Source: Alphaproteobacteria bacterium
GTDB lineage: Bacteria; Pseudomonadota; Alphaproteobacteria; CAAHEQ01; UBA3637
Length of the DNA stretch: 14,196 nt
Assembly (NCBI GenBank): GCA_900772625.1
Contig: CAAHEQ010000087.1
Span: forward strand, 1-14,196
Direction of reading: 5' to 3'
Under the pieces are notes generated by a model that was given only the letters and a program-made list of their open reading frames with translations, was not told the DNA's origin and did not search any database. Positions 8,216 through 14,050 of the stretch are shown here, one piece after another. Position numbers and translations under genes: made by a program. Numbering within the stretch: position 1 is the stretch's first letter; every line of letters begins with the position of its first letter.

Positions 8216-8657
8216 TGTTTGATGGAAAGCGACCAAAGTTGCCAATCAGTTCGTCTATTGCGCTTAAATCTTTTCCAGCGACAGGCGTTGTCTTTTTATC
8301 AAACGCAATCTTTTGGCCATCCTTAAGCGACAAGGTGCGAACGGACTTGACAACACCGCTCGCGTCAAAAGTCACTTGCAAAACTTGGCGGTTAATTTCT
8401 TTGGCGGGCAAGAAAACGCGATTTTGCTCTTCCGATTCGATATAAAGCCACGACTCTAATTCAAACAACGTGACCGAAGAAGGCGAGCCCAGCAATCGCA
8501 ATACATCTTCTTTTGTGTGCTTGTTTGGGCGCACAGCATTGATGCGGTTTTGTGGCGGATTATCGCCAACTTTGTTTGTTCCCATCAGGCTGCAAGCGTT
8601 GATAGACAAGCTCATTAAAGCGATAGCTAAAATAAAAAATAAAGATTTCTTGCTCAT
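8199..8657 (-). CDS. bamE: BamE/OmlA (SmpA) family outer-membrane lipoprotein
   Basis: BamE is a lipoprotein subunit of the BAM complex, which folds beta-barrel proteins into the outer membrane. The 152-residue product has a lipoprotein signal (MSKKSLFFILAIALMSLS) and a lipobox I-N-A-C with the lipid-modified cysteine at C22. The SmpA/OmlA fold is seen in KHTKEDVLRLLGSPSSVT (about 46-63), the SWLYIESE strand and LQVTFDASGVVKSVRTL (92-108). The C-terminal tail is charged and longer than in E. coli BamE (113 residues), as in other alphaproteobacterial homologues. AAGAAGG precedes the ATG at 8657. The divergent arrangement with the DUF177 gene supports the family call. Confidence 0.88.
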   Translation of the reverse strand: MSKKSLFFILAIALMSLSINACSLMGTNKVGDNPPQNRINAVRPNKHTKEDVLRLLGSPSSVTLFELESWLYIESEEQNRVFLPAKEINRQVLQVTFDASGVVKSVRTLSLKDGQKIAFDKKTTPVAGKDLSAIDELIGNFGRFPSNKKGNR

Positions 8658-8707
8658 TTTTACCTTCTTTCGTATAATATATAAAAGGAAAACAGAAAAA
8701 AGGAAAG
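8650..8707 (+). promoter_or_regulatory. Promoter of the DUF177 gene within the bamE/DUF177 divergent gap
   Basis: TTGCTC (8650-8655), a 17-bp spacer and a perfect TATAAT (8673-8678), followed by AGGAAAG (8701-8707) as ribosome-binding site. The -35 overlaps the bamE start codon. A TATATT-like -10 for bamE lies on the opposite strand in the same 56-bp gap, so the two promoters overlap and may compete. Confidence 0.6.
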
Positions 8708-8713
8708 CAAAAA

Positions 8714-9226
8714 ATGATGAAAACTTGTGAAATGTCGCAAATTGTGGATATTCGCACAGTGGGCGCTAAGCCTAAAATAATCGAATGGCAGGCCAGTGAG
8801 GAAGAATGCAAAGCCATTGCTGAGCGCTTGAAAATAAGGGCTGTCAAAGCGTTGAACGCGTCCGTCAGCGTTGAAGTGGAAGACCTTGTCACCGTCAAAG
8901 GGTGTTTTAATGCTGATGTGGTGCAATCTTGCGTGGTGACAATGGCGGATGTTGACGAACACATCAAAGATTCATTTACCGAATATTTTTCAACCTCTCA
9001 GGCAACCAAGTCGATTGATTTGGATATGGAATCGCCCGATGTTGAACCTATCGAAAATGGCAGAATCGATGTGGGCGAGTTAGTCATCGAATATTTGGCG
9101 CTGGCTTTAAATCCTTATCCACGCAAAGAAGGCGTTGTATCGGGTTTGGCGCAAAGGGACAAAGAAGAGGAAGAAAAAACGCGTCCGTTTGCGGGATTGG
9201 CTGATTTATTAAAAAAGCCAAATTGA
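8714..9226 (+). CDS. DUF177 (YceD) family protein
   Basis: A 170-residue soluble protein of the YceD/DUF177 family. Family hallmarks are VTVKGCFNADVVQSCVVTMADVDEHI in the middle (about 59-84) and the block GRIDVGELVIEYLALALNPYPRK (115-137) near the end, followed by a Glu/Lys-rich tail and PFAGLADLLKKPN. The family has been linked to ribosomal RNA accumulation and in many bacteria lies just before rpmF. Here the next gene is an unknown protein instead. The ATG at 8714 is chosen because AGGAAAG sits 6 nt upstream; the adjacent ATG at 8717 is an alternative. The divergence from bamE is the usual alphaproteobacterial context. Confidence 0.85.
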   Translation: MMKTCEMSQIVDIRTVGAKPKIIEWQASEEECKAIAERLKIRAVKALNASVSVEVEDLVTVKGCFNADVVQSCVVTMADVDEHIKDSFTEYFSTSQATKSIDLDMESPDVEPIENGRIDVGELVIEYLALALNPYPRKEGVVSGLAQRDKEEEEKTRPFAGLADLLKKPN

Positions 9227-9230
9227 GTGC

Positions 9231-9274
9231 TTGTTGCATTTGATAAACTGTGTTATTATTTAATTAAAGGAAGG
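9231..9274 (+). promoter_or_regulatory. Predicted promoter and ribosome-binding site of the 9280 gene
   Basis: TTGTTG (9231-9236), 17 bp, TATTAT (9254-9259), then a strong AAGGAAGG (9267-9274) five bases before the ATG. The leader would be very short (about 15 nt). Both promoter boxes are imperfect, so the gene may also be read through from the DUF177 gene 53 bp upstream. Confidence 0.4.
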
Positions 9275-9279
9275 TTATA

Positions 9280-9906
9280 ATGGCAGAAATTAAACAAAAT
9301 ATTCAAGTTCCACCCGCGCCCACGTTAAAAGTTAATCAAAACGTAGATAAAACACGGACGTATCTTTACGATACGAACACGCAAAAGCTTGTCAAATCCG
9401 TGTTTGCAGACGGCGTTGTGTCGGAAAAAGAAGCGCAAGTGCTTAAAGAAAATCACGATGAAATTATTCGCGATTTTTTGGTGGCGTGCGAGTTGTTGGA
9501 TAAAATGGAAAAAGAACCTCAAAATTATTCCAAAGAAAGTGTTGATGCGGCCAAGTTTGTTGTCAACCGTCTGATGCGCGCCAGAGAAAAATCCTATGCT
9601 GCGTTAGATAAGGCGACTTTTTATAACGCTTTGCCACCTGCGGAAAAACAACGCCGCATTGAGCGTCAACAGAAAAAAGAACATTTAGATATTAACTTTA
9701 ATCTGTTTCAGATTTTTGCACTTAACGGTGCTGCGCACGAGGTGATAAAATATGCCCGAGCGCAAGAAATGTCGCGCTTGATGACGCCTCTGGACGTTAA
9801 AAAAGCTGAAAAGCGGATTATGGAAATTGTCAATGAAGTGATTGAAAAAGGTCAAGACGAACGATTGATGCTGCAGCTTTTGAAGAAAGACAAAGAACGG
9901 GTTTGA
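9280..9906 (+). CDS. Unrecognised cytoplasmic helical protein
   Basis: I do not recognise this 208-residue protein. It has no signal peptide and no membrane segment. The N-terminus (1-25) is Pro/Gln/Asn-rich and probably disordered (QVPPAPTLKVNQNVDK). The rest is charged and almost entirely helical, rich in Lys and Glu, with possible coiled-coil stretches around 118-135 (PPAEKQRRIERQQKKEHLD) and 170-205. A short motif ADGVVSEKEAQVLKEN (43-58) resembles a helix-hairpin pattern but does not place it in a family. It has an excellent ribosome-binding site and codon use like its neighbours, so it is very likely a real gene. It lies between the DUF177 gene and the rpmH cluster, on the same strand. 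Confidence 0.75.
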   Translation: MAEIKQNIQVPPAPTLKVNQNVDKTRTYLYDTNTQKLVKSVFADGVVSEKEAQVLKENHDEIIRDFLVACELLDKMEKEPQNYSKESVDAAKFVVNRLMRAREKSYAALDKATFYNALPPAEKQRRIERQQKKEHLDINFNLFQIFALNGAAHEVIKYARAQEMSRLMTPLDVKKAEKRIMEIVNEVIEKGQDERLMLQLLKKDKERV

Positions 9907-9937
9907 TATTTTGTTCGATAAAATATGAAAAAAATCG

Positions 9938-9973
9938 TTGACAAGCGGGAAAAAATCAAGTATATTGCAAGCT
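9938..9973 (+). promoter_or_regulatory. Strong promoter of the rpmH-rnpA-yidD-yidC-engB cluster
   Basis: Perfect TTGACA (9938-9943), an optimal 17-bp spacer and TATATT (9961-9966). This is the best promoter in the window, as expected for ribosomal protein L34. The leader to the rpmH ATG is about 44 nt and contains CGGAGA as ribosome-binding site. Confidence 0.85.
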
Positions 9974-10016
9974 CTTGAAGAATAGTTTTAATAATTTATA
10001 ACGGAGATTTAATACC

Positions 10017-10151
10017 ATGAAACGTACATATCAACCTTCACAATTGGTTCGCACTCGCCGTCATGGTTTCAGAAGCCGTATGGCTACGGTTGGCGGTCGC
10101 AAAGTGTTGAATGCTCGTCGTCGCAAAGGTCGCAAAGTTTTAAGCGCGTAA
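10017..10151 (+). CDS. rpmH: 50S ribosomal protein L34
   Basis: A 44-residue, very basic protein with the textbook L34 sequence: it begins MKRTYQPS, continues with [13 protein letters not shown] and [14 protein letters not shown], and ends KVLSA. L34 binds 23S rRNA in the large ribosomal subunit. The length is exactly the family norm. The ATG at 10017 follows CGGAGA at 10002-10007 with good spacing and a strong promoter. rnpA starts 22 nt after its stop, the near-universal bacterial pairing. Confidence 0.97.
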   Translation: MKRTYQPSQLVRTRRHGFRSRMATVGGRKVLNARRRKGRKVLSA

Positions 10152-10173
10152 TCGTTTATTCGGACTTTGTGTT

Positions 10174-10521
10174 ATGGCAAATGAAGTGTTGCCTGTATTA
10201 AAAAAGCGAAGAGAGTTTGTTCAATTAACCGAGCAAGGACGCAAGTTTGTCGCTCAAGGCTTTGTGCTTTTGGCAATGCGGCGTTCGCAAGAGAATCGTT
10301 TACACGACGTTATACGAGTAGGTTTTACGACTACCAAAAAAATTGGTAATGCAGTGGAACGTAATCGTGTACGTCGTCGTTTGCGTGCTTTGGCGCGTGC
10401 AGTGTTGCCTGTGTGTGGCAAACAAGGCTGGGACTATGTGCTCATCGGGCGTCAACGGGCGCTTGAATTGCCATTTGCTAAGATGCTGGACAGCCTGACA
10501 GACGCGGTGAAAAAAGTATAG
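10174..10521 (+). CDS. rnpA: Ribonuclease P protein component
   Basis: RnpA is the protein subunit of RNase P. With the catalytic RNA it removes 5' leaders from tRNA precursors. The 115-residue product is of normal size and carries the RNR signature at about 55-72, seen as KKIGNAVERNRVRRRLRA, plus the preceding VGFTTTKK strand and GWDYVLIGR (88-96). It is basic throughout. No strong Shine-Dalgarno sequence precedes the ATG at 10174 (only a weak CGGA at 10161), which is common for this gene and consistent with coupling to rpmH. The next gene starts 10 nt after the stop. Confidence 0.95.
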   Translation: MANEVLPVLKKRREFVQLTEQGRKFVAQGFVLLAMRRSQENRLHDVIRVGFTTTKKIGNAVERNRVRRRLRALARAVLPVCGKQGWDYVLIGRQRALELPFAKMLDSLTDAVKKV

Positions 10522-10531
10522 AGGCACTCAA

Positions 10532-11161
10532 ATGCTTGAGGAACTTTATATCAATGCGACTCAAGATAATCTTGGCTCAAGCAAAATGTTTGCCTGTTGC
10601 GACAATCAAAAAACACTTGAAGTGACGGGCTTTGGCAATAAATTGCAAAATCTGTCTGAGCTGCGGGGCAACAAATCTGATGTTGACGACACCGACTTTG
10701 GCAATAATTTGCAAAAAAAGTTAAAGTGGGCTTGCGCAGGGCAGGGCGATGACATAAATGTTAGCAATGCAAGTGACGACCACTGTCGCTATTCAGTCAA
10801 GTTAAAAGCAACTGGGCATATTGCCAAACAAGGGTGTAAGCGGGATAAAGCGCAAGCAAAATATGCTCGAGGCTTTGTATCAGCCACATTGATTTTGATT
10901 GCTCAAAAGAGCATCGCCTTTGTGCGCTGTTTGCCTGTCTTTTTAATTGACGTTTACCGTGCGTGTGTGTCGCCGTTTAAGTGTCCTTGCTGTCGTTTCA
11001 GGCCAACTTGCTCACAATATGCAAAAGAAGCTCTACAAAAATATAGCTTTTTTTACGCAATTTTGCTAATATCAAAACGACTCTTAAAATGTCAACCGTG
11101 GGGTGGCAGCGGTTATGATCCTGTACCCGAACCGAAAAGGAAAAAAAGAAATGAAAAATGA
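10532..11161 (+). CDS. yidD: YidD membrane protein insertion efficiency factor with long unusual N-terminal extension
   Basis: The C-terminal part, from about residue 131, is a complete YidD: DVYRACVSPF (140-149), CRFRPTCSQYAKEAL (154-168), KRLLKCQPW (182-190), GGSGYDPVP (191-199). YidD is a small membrane-associated protein that aids YidC-dependent insertion into the inner membrane. Usual YidD proteins have about 70-85 residues; this reading frame has 209. Residues 1-120 resemble no family I know, are polar and Cys-containing, and hold an internal duplication (GFGNKLQN at 33-40, FGNNLQKK at 56-63). The ATG at 10532 has GAGG at 10521-10524, 7 nt upstream and 10 nt after rnpA, so translation of the extension is plausible. 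An alternative is an internal GTG (10922) or TTG (10889) start giving a normal-sized YidD. The stop overlaps yidC by 11 nt. Confidence 0.85.
   Translation: MLEELYINATQDNLGSSKMFACCDNQKTLEVTGFGNKLQNLSELRGNKSDVDDTDFGNNLQKKLKWACAGQGDDINVSNASDDHCRYSVKLKATGHIAKQGCKRDKAQAKYARGFVSATLILIAQKSIAFVRCLPVFLIDVYRACVSPFKCPCCRFRPTCSQYAKEALQKYSFFYAILLISKRLLKCQPWGGSGYDPVPEPKRKKRNEK
10630..10716 (+). repeat. 21-nt direct repeat, in frame, inside the YidD extension
   Basis: Positions 10630-10650 and 10696-10716 match at 20 of 21 bases, starting CTTTGGCAATAA in both. The offset is 66 bases, exactly 22 codons, so both copies are read in the same frame. Their difference (A/T at one position) changes Lys to Asn. Confidence 0.75.
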
Positions 11162-12830
11162 AAATAAAAATCTGATTGTTGCTGTGGTTTGTGCACTCGC
11201 GGTATTGTTTGGTATTGATTATTTTTACCCAAAGCAAAAGCCTGTTGCAAACGTAGATCACGCGCCTCAGACTCAAGAACAGGTTTTGCAAGTAAATGAT
11301 GAAAAGCCTCTACCACCAACAACGGCTTTGGCGAGCGCTGAGGGCGATGCGCTCATCACGATTAAAAGCGATACCCTGTCGGGTTCGATTCGTTTAAAGG
11401 GTGCTGTTTTTAATAATTTGACATTTTTAAAATACAGAACGGCCGTTAAAAAGGGCAGTCCTGATGTGCAATTTTTAAATTCTGATAACTATGCAGTGAT
11501 GGGCTTTAATGCGTCAAATGGTGTGCAAGTGCCCGATCAAAATACGATGTGGCAAGCCGATAATATGGAATTAACGCCGCAGACGCCTGTGACCTTGACA
11601 TGGACGAACGAGGCAGGTGTTGAGTTCGTGCGCCAAATCTCGCTCGATAACCAATATATGTTTACGATTACGGATGAAGTGAAAAATCCCGAAAATGGCC
11701 AAGCGTTTGGTGTGGCTTTTGACGGTAAGTCAAAGCATATCAATGCTGCCGACCATTCTGCAACAGTGCATCAAGGTTTTGTTGGTGTCTTGAATGGTAA
11801 GTTAAAGGAGGACAAATATGCGTCTATCGAGGTTGAGAATCCTCTTTCATATACGACCGAAGGCGGCTGGTTTGGCTTTGGCGATAAATACTGGCTTTCA
11901 GCATTTGCGTTTAATCCTGCCGTTCGGAATATTGATGTGAATGTCACACGCGTGAACACAAAAGACGATACAGCCGCGTATCAAATGCTTTATCAAACGA
12001 GCGCACAAAATGTGGCAGCAGGCACTGTCGTGCAAAATGTGGTCTATTTCTTCGCGGGTCCAAAAGATTTGGATTTACTGACGAGTTATCAAGAAACGCT
12101 CGGCATTGATCGATTTGAACTGGCGATTGATTTTGGCTGGTATTACTTTTTGACAAAACCGTTTTTGTATTTGCTCAGCTGGCTTTATGGTCTTGTCGGC
12201 AATATGGGTGTCGCGATTTTGATTTTTGCAACATTGCTGCGTTTGCTGCTGTTGCCTATCGCAGGCAAGTCGTACGAAAGCATGGCCAAAATGCGTAAGT
12301 TGCAACCGAAAATGCAGCGTTTGCAAGAGGCGTATAAAAATGATAAAGTGCGCCTGAACCAAGAAATGCTGGCTTTGTATCAAAAAGAAAAAGTTAACCC
12401 TGCGTCAGGGTGCTTGCCTCTTTTAATTCAAATCCCAGTGTTTTTCTCGTTGTACAAAGTTTTGTCTGTTTCGATTGAAATGCGTCAAGCACCATTCTTT
12501 GGTTGGATCAAAGATTTATCTGCGCCAGATCCATCATCTGTGTTTACTTTGTTCGGGCTGGTGCCATGGCCAATTCCAAGCTTTTTGAATATCGGTGTAT
12601 GGCCTGTGTTGATGGGCGTGACGATGTATTTGCAACAAAAAATGTCTACGCAAACAACACCTACAACGGCACAAAATGCTGATATGCTGACGATGATGAA
12701 ATGGATGCCCGTGATTTTCACATTTATGATGGGTAATTTCGCCTCGGGTTTGGTGATTTACTGGACGTGGAGCAACATCTTGTCGATTGCGCAACAACGC
12801 TATGTGATGAAAAAGTACGGAGTGAAATAA
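11151..12830 (+). CDS. yidC: Membrane protein insertase YidC (Oxa1 family)
   Basis: YidC inserts and folds inner-membrane proteins, alone or with SecYEG. The product has 559 residues, close to E. coli YidC (548). TM1 is at about 7-25 (NLIVAVVCALAVLFGIDYF). A large periplasmic beta domain (about 60-320) follows, then the conserved five-helix core from about 328. This includes GVAILIFATLLRLLLLP with the functionally important arginine R364 (R366 in E. coli), the cytoplasmic helical hairpin (MAKMRKLQPKMQRLQEAYK), and NPASGCLPLLIQIPVFFSLY. I chose the ATG at 11151, 10 nt after AAAAGG, because TM1 then sits at the N-terminus as in homologues; in-frame starts at 11103 (GTG) and 11115 (ATG) lie inside yidD. 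It overlaps yidD by 11 nt, and its TAA shares a base with the engB ATG. Confidence 0.97.
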   Translation: MKNENKNLIVAVVCALAVLFGIDYFYPKQKPVANVDHAPQTQEQVLQVNDEKPLPPTTALASAEGDALITIKSDTLSGSIRLKGAVFNNLTFLKYRTAVKKGSPDVQFLNSDNYAVMGFNASNGVQVPDQNTMWQADNMELTPQTPVTLTWTNEAGVEFVRQISLDNQYMFTITDEVKNPENGQAFGVAFDGKSKHINAADHSATVHQGFVGVLNGKLKEDKYASIEVENPLSYTTEGGWFGFGDKYWLSAFAFNPAVRNIDVNVTRVNTKDDTAAYQMLYQTSAQNVAAGTVVQNVVYFFAGPKDLDLLTSYQETLGIDRFELAIDFGWYYFLTKPFLYLLSWLYGLVGNMGVAILIFATLLRLLLLPIAGKSYESMAKMRKLQPKMQRLQEAYKNDKVRLNQEMLALYQKEKVNPASGCLPLLIQIPVFFSLYKVLSVSIEMRQAPFFGWIKDLSAPDPSSVFTLFGLVPWPIPSFLNIGVWPVLMGVTMYLQQKMSTQTTPTTAQNADMLTMMKWMPVIFTFMMGNFASGLVIYWTWSNILSIAQQRYVMKKYGVK

Positions 12831-13483
12831 TGCCTGAAGCAACGCAAGAGCAAATGCAAAAAATCAAAGCACAAGAGCAAGGTTTAGCGCTTTGTTCCGG
12901 ACCGTGCAATTTTGTGTTAGGCGTTGCTTTTTTGGAACAACTGCCCGCGCCCGACAGAATGGAAATAGCCTTTGCAGGTCGCTCGAATGTTGGCAAGTCC
13001 AGCTTGATTAACGCCGTCTTTTGCAAGCGTGATTTGGCTCGTGCTTCTGCGACCCCTGGGCGCACACAACAGATGAATTATTTCGATTTAAATGGTTTGA
13101 TGTATGTCGTGGATTTGCCTGGCTATGGCTATGCCCGAGCGCCCGAAAAGCAAGTCAAAAATTGGAATAATTTAATCTTTACCTACTTAAAAGGGCGGCC
13201 AAACTTGCGCCGTGTGTACCTGTTAATTGATGCGCGTCACGGTATCAAAGAAAAAGACGAAGAAGTGATGAAAATGCTCGATAAGGCAGCCGTGTCGTAT
13301 CAAATCGTGTTGACAAAACAAGACAAGCTGAAAGCGTATGAGCTTGAAAAAGTTGTGATGCAGACACAAAAGAAAATGAGCAAGTTCATCGCGTGTCATC
13401 CGACTTTGTGTGTGACGAGCTCTGAGAAAAAACAAGGCTTAGAGGATGTTCGCGCAGATATTTGGGAGCTAACGCAATCATAA
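12830..13483 (+). CDS. engB: Ribosome biogenesis GTPase EngB (YihA/YsxC)
   Basis: EngB is an essential TRAFAC GTPase needed for late assembly of the 50S ribosomal subunit. With the ATG at 12830 it has 217 residues, the usual length. Visible motifs are G1 GRSNVGKSS (50-58), G2 with ATPGRTQ (74-80), G3 DLPGYGYA (95-102), G4 TKQD (162-165) and G5 TSSEKKQG (196-203). The start is set by the overlapping TAATG with yidC and by CGGAG at 12818-12822. A longer frame from 12767 would run deep into yidC and has no ribosome-binding site. The first 20 residues are polar and Gln-rich. It closes the rpmH cluster; no further plus-strand gene is seen downstream. Confidence 0.96.
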   Translation: MPEATQEQMQKIKAQEQGLALCSGPCNFVLGVAFLEQLPAPDRMEIAFAGRSNVGKSSLINAVFCKRDLARASATPGRTQQMNYFDLNGLMYVVDLPGYGYARAPEKQVKNWNNLIFTYLKGRPNLRRVYLLIDARHGIKEKDEEVMKMLDKAAVSYQIVLTKQDKLKAYELEKVVMQTQKKMSKFIACHPTLCVTSSEKKQGLEDVRADIWELTQS

Positions 13484-13618
13484 AAACAGCCGTTTATATT
13501 TTTTAACTTAAGGGCTGTGTGTGCAAAAGATTCGTTTTGATGTTCGAGTTTTCTATAAAGATCTCTTTTTCGAGCAACTTTTCTGAACGGCGAAAAGTTT
13601 TTAAAGTTTGCCAACGCG
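13484..13618. other. Intergenic stretch after engB
   Basis: Apart from the two inverted repeats described for the terminator, I see nothing in this stretch. Plus-strand frames are broken by stops. argB, which often follows engB in Alphaproteobacteria, is not here. Confidence 0.5.
13576..13602 (+). terminator. Possible terminator of the rpmH-engB cluster
   Basis: AACTTTTC (13576-13583) and GAAAAGTT (13592-13599) form a perfect 8-bp stem with an 8-nt loop. The run of T at 13598-13602 gives a short U tract. It lies about 95 nt after the engB stop. A nearer pair, ACAGCC (13486-13491) and GGCTGT (13513-13518), has a 21-nt loop and no T run, and is less convincing. Confidence 0.45.
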
Positions 13619-13765
13619 TCATTTACCCGCTTGTGCAGGCTCTTTGAGAATTAAAATAGTGGTATCCGCCAAAAAGTAAGAGCTGGCGTATTTTTCCGCG
13701 CCCCCACGCAACAGCCCTTTCATAATTCCCACTTTTTCCCAACGAGCCGCCGCACCGCGCGACAT
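13619..13765 (-). CDS. Short minus-strand reading frame, possible gene remnant
   Basis: From an ATG at 13765 this frame encodes 48 residues: it begins MSRGAAARWEKVGIMKG, continues LLRGGAEKYASSYFLADTT, and ends ILILKEPAQAGK. The frame is open back to an in-frame TAA at 13837-13835, and the residues before the ATG (FFIDIHTLHFPKRDAAD) also look protein-like. A TTG at 13795 would give 58 residues. No good ribosome-binding site precedes either. I recognise no family. It may be a real small gene or, perhaps more likely, the C-terminal remnant of a longer gene whose 5' part has been lost next to the palindrome at 13842. The composition, not homology, is the only support. Confidence 0.35.
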   Translation of the reverse strand: MSRGAAARWEKVGIMKGLLRGGAEKYASSYFLADTTILILKEPAQAGK

Positions 13766-13841
13766 ATCTGCGGCGTCTCTTTTAGGGAAATGCAATGTGT
13801 GAATGTCAATAAAAAACGTGCTACATCCAAAACTTTATTCA

Positions 13842-13901
13842 ATTTTCAAAAAAATGATTTTTGCGCCCCACGCCCGAACCAAAAATCATTTTTTTGAAAA
13901 T
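13842..13901. repeat. Perfect 21-bp-arm inverted repeat
   Basis: Arms at 13842-13862 and 13881-13901 are exact reverse complements, each with a run of seven A or T. They flank an 18-nt GC-rich loop (GCGCCCCACGCCCGAACC). This is far longer than any other inverted repeat in the window. No usable terminator U tract follows in either direction, though AT-rich arms could act that way. It may be a mobile or dispersed palindromic repeat, or a strong RNA hairpin. Confidence 0.9.
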
Positions 13902-13926
13902 GGATTAAATCATCCGCAAATGCCCA

Positions 13927-13966
13927 AGAGCCAGCGTGAAAATCTTCGCGCGCCCGCGCTGGCTCT
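13927..13966. repeat. GC-rich inverted repeat (10-bp arms)
   Basis: AGAGCCAGCG (13927-13936) and CGCTGGCTCT (13957-13966) are exact reverse complements, extendable by a T-G and a G-C pair, with a loop of about 16-20 nt. No T run follows on either strand, so it is not an obvious terminator. Confidence 0.8.
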
Positions 13967-13997
13967 GAGATTGGTTTACCTCATTCGAAAGGAAGTA

Positions 13998-14033
13998 AGG
14001 GCTGAGCAATGGGAAACAAGGAAACTCAGCCCT
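13998..14033. repeat. Inverted repeat (9-bp arms), possible minus-strand terminator
   Basis: AGGGCTGAG (13998-14006) and CTCAGCCCT (14025-14033) are exact reverse complements with an 18-nt loop. It lies 17 nt beyond the stop of the minus-strand frame at 14051. On that strand it is followed by a T-rich but interrupted tract (TTACTTCCTTTC), so it could terminate that transcript. Confidence 0.7.
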
Positions 14034-14050
14034 ATAGCACTACCGTAAAA

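Noticed and set aside
9906..9926. ATATTTT/AAAATAT inverted repeat after the 9280 gene as a terminator
   Set aside because: The stem is all A-T with no following T run on the plus strand, so it would be too weak to terminate.
11103..11150. Upstream starts for yidC (GTG 11103, ATG 11115)
   Set aside because: They lie inside yidD codons and would place 12-16 extra residues before TM1; the ATG at 11151 has a better-placed ribosome-binding site.
12767..12829. Upstream ATG for engB inside yidC
   Set aside because: The extension is read from conserved yidC codons in another frame; the overlapping TAATG with CGGAG upstream is a better start.
13803..14048. 81-residue plus-strand frame
   Set aside because: It runs straight through three perfect inverted repeats, has no ribosome-binding site and its sequence simply mirrors the palindrome arms, so it is very unlikely to be coding.
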